Assembly (NCBI GenBank): GCA_937890735.1 | Contig: CALACZ010000076.1 | Coordinates: 1 to 6,765, forward strand | DNA length: 6,765 bases | Direction: 5' to 3' | Source: an uncultured Bacillota bacterium | Lineage (GTDB): Bacteria; Bacillota; Clostridia; Oscillospirales; Oscillospiraceae | Part shown: piece by piece, positions 6,067 through 6,765 of the stretch | Position numbering within the stretch: position 1 is the stretch's first letter | Layout of the letters: each line of letters begins with the position of its first letter | The notes under the pieces: generated by a model | What the model saw: only the letters and a program-made list of their open reading frames with translations | Databases searched by the model: none | Told to the model about the DNA's origin: nothing | Made by a program: the position numbers and the translations under genes

Positions 6067-6261
6067 TCAGATCAGGTCACGCAGGTCGCAGCCGAGGACG
6101 GCAGCGATGCGCTTGAGGGTGGAGACGCGAGGCTCACGCTCCCCGCGCTCCCAGCGCGTGACGGAGACCTGCGCGACGCCGAGGGCATCGGCGAGCTGCT
6201 GCTGCGTCATGCCCGCCGCCTTGCGGGCGGCGGTGATGGGCGAGGTGGCTTTGGGGTCCAT
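6067..6261 (-). CDS. XRE-family helix-turn-helix regulator (64 aa)
   Basis: The protein is almost only a Cro/C1-type DNA-binding domain. ITAARKAAGMTQQQLADALGVAQVSVTRWERGEREPRVSTLKRIAAVLGCDLRDLI covers the five-helix fold, with the helix-turn-helix at about residues 19-38 (TQQQLADALGVAQVSVTRWE) and the usual 'W-E-G-R-P' continuation. It should bind a palindromic operator as a dimer. There is no peptidase or ligand domain, so it is a simple repressor. GGAGG (complement of 6269-6273) is seven bases before the ATG. It follows the 62-aa gene by 15 bases and is expected to be co-transcribed from cassette copy 2. The palindromes in both cassette promoters make autoregulation plus control of the 92-aa gene likely. 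Its size and its place after a small acidic gene resemble aca regulators of anti-CRISPR operons. Confidence 0.92.
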   Translation of the reverse strand: MDPKATSPITAARKAAGMTQQQLADALGVAQVSVTRWERGEREPRVSTLKRIAAVLGCDLRDLI

Positions 6262-6276
6262 GGCGCATCCTCCAGA

Positions 6277-6465
6277 TCAAAGGATCTCGACGCCGAGCTT
6301 ATCGGCGGCGGCGAAGACGACGGACTCGAAGGTATCGCCGTCGGCGGCTTCGTAGGCGTCCAGCATGCCGGCTGCGTCGCAGAGGGCGCGGCACTGGTCG
6401 GCGTCCCAGATCTCACTCGTGCGGATGGCTTCGGCGATGGCGTTGATCTCGGTGGTGGTGTACAT
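6277..6465 (-). CDS. Small acidic hypothetical protein (62 aa)
   Basis: No named family is recognised. It is acidic (about 13 Asp/Glu against 3 Lys/Arg, net near -10) and mostly helical: TEINAIAEAIRTSEIWD, DQCRALCDAAGMLDAYEAAD and TFESVVFAAADKLGVEIL. Cysteines 25 and 29 lie in the second helix. No signal or membrane segment is seen. The ATG at 6465 is chosen over a TTG two codons upstream (6471) because GAAAGGA is eight bases from the ATG but only about three from the TTG. It is the first gene of a two-gene unit with the XRE regulator. Its promoter, operator and UTR are the second copy of the cassette that also drives the 92-aa acidic gene. An anti-defence or modulator function is possible from context only. 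Confidence 0.75.
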   Translation of the reverse strand: MYTTTEINAIAEAIRTSEIWDADQCRALCDAAGMLDAYEAADGDTFESVVFAAADKLGVEIL

Positions 6466-6485
6466 AGTCAATGTCCTTTCTTTCT

Positions 6486-6498
6486 CCGGCGGTGCCGG
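6486..6498 (-). promoter_or_regulatory. Conserved 5' UTR mini-hairpin, copy 2
   Basis: CCGGC and GCCGG pair around a three-base loop just upstream of the ribosome binding site of the 62-aa gene, identical to the element at 5966-5978. Confidence 0.45.
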
Positions 6499-6530
6499 GC
6501 GGGGTTTGCTTTCCTTTATCTTATGGTCAT

Positions 6531-6559
6531 ATTATATATCCAAAAGGATATAAAGTCAA
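6531..6559 (-). promoter_or_regulatory. Sigma-70 type promoter of the 62-aa/XRE unit
   Basis: On the minus strand TTGACT (6559-6554) and TATAAT (6536-6531) stand 17 bases apart, with the same A/T-rich upstream tract as copy 1 (AAAAAAT CAGA ATTTTTT around 6572-6589). Expected start near 6524. Confidence 0.85.
6535..6552. promoter_or_regulatory. Operator palindrome within promoter spacer, copy 2
   Basis: The same TATATCC / AAAA / GGATATA palindrome as at 6013-6030, in the same register to the -10 and -35. It probably mediates autorepression by the XRE protein. Confidence 0.75.
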
Positions 6560-6602
6560 GAGGGAAATGCAAAAAAATCAGAATTTTTTCGAGGGGCGTT
6601 TG

Positions 6603-6636
6603 CGGTCTGCGCCCGGCGGGAGCCGGACGCGGACCG
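6603..6636. repeat. Long GC-rich hairpin with GGGA tetraloop
   Basis: By hand pairing, 6603-6611 pairs with 6628-6636 (one G-U), C6612/A6627 mismatch, and 6613-6617 pairs with 6622-6626, closing the loop GGGA, a GNRA-type tetraloop when read on the plus strand. The stem of fourteen pairs is too long to be likely by chance and suggests a folded plus-strand RNA or a DNA cruciform. Confidence 0.65.
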
Positions 6637-6650
6637 GAGACATCCAGGAC

Positions 6651-6672
6651 GGCGGGCGGCTGCCCGCCCTTT
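6651..6672 (+). terminator. Possible weak intrinsic terminator
   Basis: A perfect 7-bp all-GC stem (GGCGGGC, 6651-6657; GCCCGCC, 6662-6668) with loop GGCT is followed by CTTTATAAT. The U-tract is short, so it may end or attenuate plus-strand transcription from 6591-6650, or may simply be part of the hairpin cluster. Confidence 0.4.
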
Positions 6673-6674
6673 AT

Positions 6675-6698
6675 AATCGCGTGCGCACGCGCGCGATT
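6675..6698. repeat. Inverted repeat with a 14-bp perfect palindrome
   Basis: Arms beginning AATCGCG and ending CGCGATT pair across 24 bases with one G-T pair. Within it CGCGTGCGCACGCG (6678-6691) is a perfect palindrome. It could be a protein-binding site between divergent genes or another RNA stem. Confidence 0.55.
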
Positions 6699-6720
6699 TG
6701 GCGGACTTGTTTAGAGCCTA

Positions 6721-6749
6721 AGTATACGACCACTTTTATATAGTATACG
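6721..6749. repeat. Direct repeat AGTATACG at 21-bp spacing
   Basis: AGTATACG occurs at 6721-6728 and 6742-6749, two DNA helical turns apart, each centred on the palindrome GTATAC, just before the ribosome binding site of the next gene. It fits a paired operator or activator site; the A/T-rich DNA between them may include the promoter, although no good -35/-10 pair is seen. Confidence 0.45.
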
Positions 6750-6752
6750 CAG

Positions 6753-6761
6753 AGGAGGGAG
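6753..6761 (+). promoter_or_regulatory. Ribosome binding site of a gene starting beyond the window
   Basis: AGGAGGGAG lies four bases from the right edge. It is nearly a perfect anti-16S match, so a plus-strand start codon is expected within the first few bases past 6765. Confidence 0.7.
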
Positions 6762-6765
6762 AAAG

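Larger units (their letters stand above)
5954..6068 (-). repeat. Promoter cassette, direct repeat copy 1
   Basis: This stretch is a near copy of 6474-6590. Over 5986-6068 versus 6508-6590 (83 bases, constant offset 522) I see one mismatch, T6006 against C6528; the remaining UTR part is less conserved and differs by two bases in length. It contains, in minus-strand order, an A/T-rich upstream tract, a -35, an operator palindrome, a -10, a 5' UTR hairpin and the ribosome binding site. Its far edge lies inside the stop codon of the XRE gene, so the cassette abuts that gene exactly. Confidence 0.92.
6474..6590 (-). repeat. Promoter cassette, direct repeat copy 2
   Basis: This is the partner of 5954-6068, with all promoter and operator elements kept and a single mismatch in the 83 bases farthest from the start codon. 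Because the two copies drive different genes, the repeat is a duplicated regulatory unit and not a repeated gene. The conserved sequence ends at C6590, where unrelated GC-rich DNA begins. Confidence 0.92.
6591..6765. other. Structured intergenic region before the next plus-strand gene
   Basis: No gene is convincing in these 175 bases. They hold three hairpins in a row (6603-6636, 6651-6668, 6675-6698), a pair of GTATAC-centred repeats and a terminal ribosome binding site. Together with cassette copy 2 they form the divergent control region between the minus-strand unit and a plus-strand gene beyond the edge. A small RNA, leader, origin-type element or terminator series are all open readings. 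Confidence 0.6.

Noticed and set aside
6050..6067. AAAAAAT/ATTTTTT inverted repeat as terminator of the XRE gene
   Set aside because: The stem is entirely A/T and the same element lies upstream of the other promoter where no gene ends; an UP-type promoter element explains both copies better.
6466..6471. TTG at 6471 as start of the small acidic gene
   Set aside because: Spacing to the Shine-Dalgarno sequence is only about three bases, while the ATG at 6465 has a normal eight.
5954..6590. Direct repeats as a CRISPR array or transposon ends
   Set aside because: There are only two copies, about 115 bp long and 522 bp apart, with genes between them, and each contains a full promoter; there is no spacer pattern, transposase or target duplication.
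5983..6714. Plus-strand open frame (243 codons) over the XRE and 62-aa genes
   Set aside because: It runs antisense to a clear HTH gene, and its internal repeated peptide is only the duplicated promoter cassette read as protein.

Overview
The window is GC-rich, tightly packed DNA that looks like the early or accessory region of a mobile element, either a temperate phage/prophage or an integrative/conjugative element. The host is probably a GC-rich Bacillota (Firmicutes) gut or oral anaerobe of the Clostridia or Negativicutes type. Support for this comes from strong AGGAGG-type ribosome binding sites, ATGA/GTGA stop-start couplings, very short intergenic gaps, and a gene set (PcfJ-like, DUF3102, DUF4406, small zinc-ribbon proteins) typical of such elements. 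The exact genus cannot be read from the sequence, and no integrase, terminase, relaxase or structural gene lies inside the window to decide between phage and ICE.

Positions 39-5538 hold one plus-strand run of ten genes that probably share a transcript. In order they are: a small Cys-rich phage-type protein; a 66-aa basic protein; a triple zinc-ribbon protein; a DUF4406 protein with a nucleoside-deoxyribosyltransferase-like fold; a 120-aa protein that resembles the AcrIIA9 (Cas9 inhibitor) family; a 607-aa PcfJ-like protein; a 332-aa DUF3102 protein with a long coiled coil; a 93-aa zinc-ribbon protein; a 61-aa putative ribbon-helix-helix protein; and a 167-aa protein with a basic AT-hook-like linker. 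The run ends at a strong hairpin (5550-5572) followed by a second perfect hairpin (5581-5608).

Positions 5666-6465 hold three short genes on the minus strand, convergent with the first block: a 62-aa acidic protein, a 64-aa XRE-type helix-turn-helix regulator, and a 92-aa very acidic protein. The first and third genes each sit behind a near-identical copy of a roughly 115-bp promoter cassette. Each cassette has TTGACT and TATAAT hexamers 17 bp apart with a perfect palindrome in the spacer. The simplest reading is a small regulon repressed by the XRE protein. Its layout (small acidic protein plus HTH protein, duplicated self-repressed promoter) resembles anti-CRISPR/aca operons, but that function is inference.

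Positions 6591-6765 carry no gene inside the window. They hold three successive hairpins, a pair of GTATAC-centred repeats, and a strong ribosome binding site for a plus-strand gene that starts just beyond the right edge. The most interesting points are the AcrIIA9-like gene next to the PcfJ-like gene, the duplicated promoter-operator cassette driving acidic mini-genes, and the hairpin cluster at the right end.
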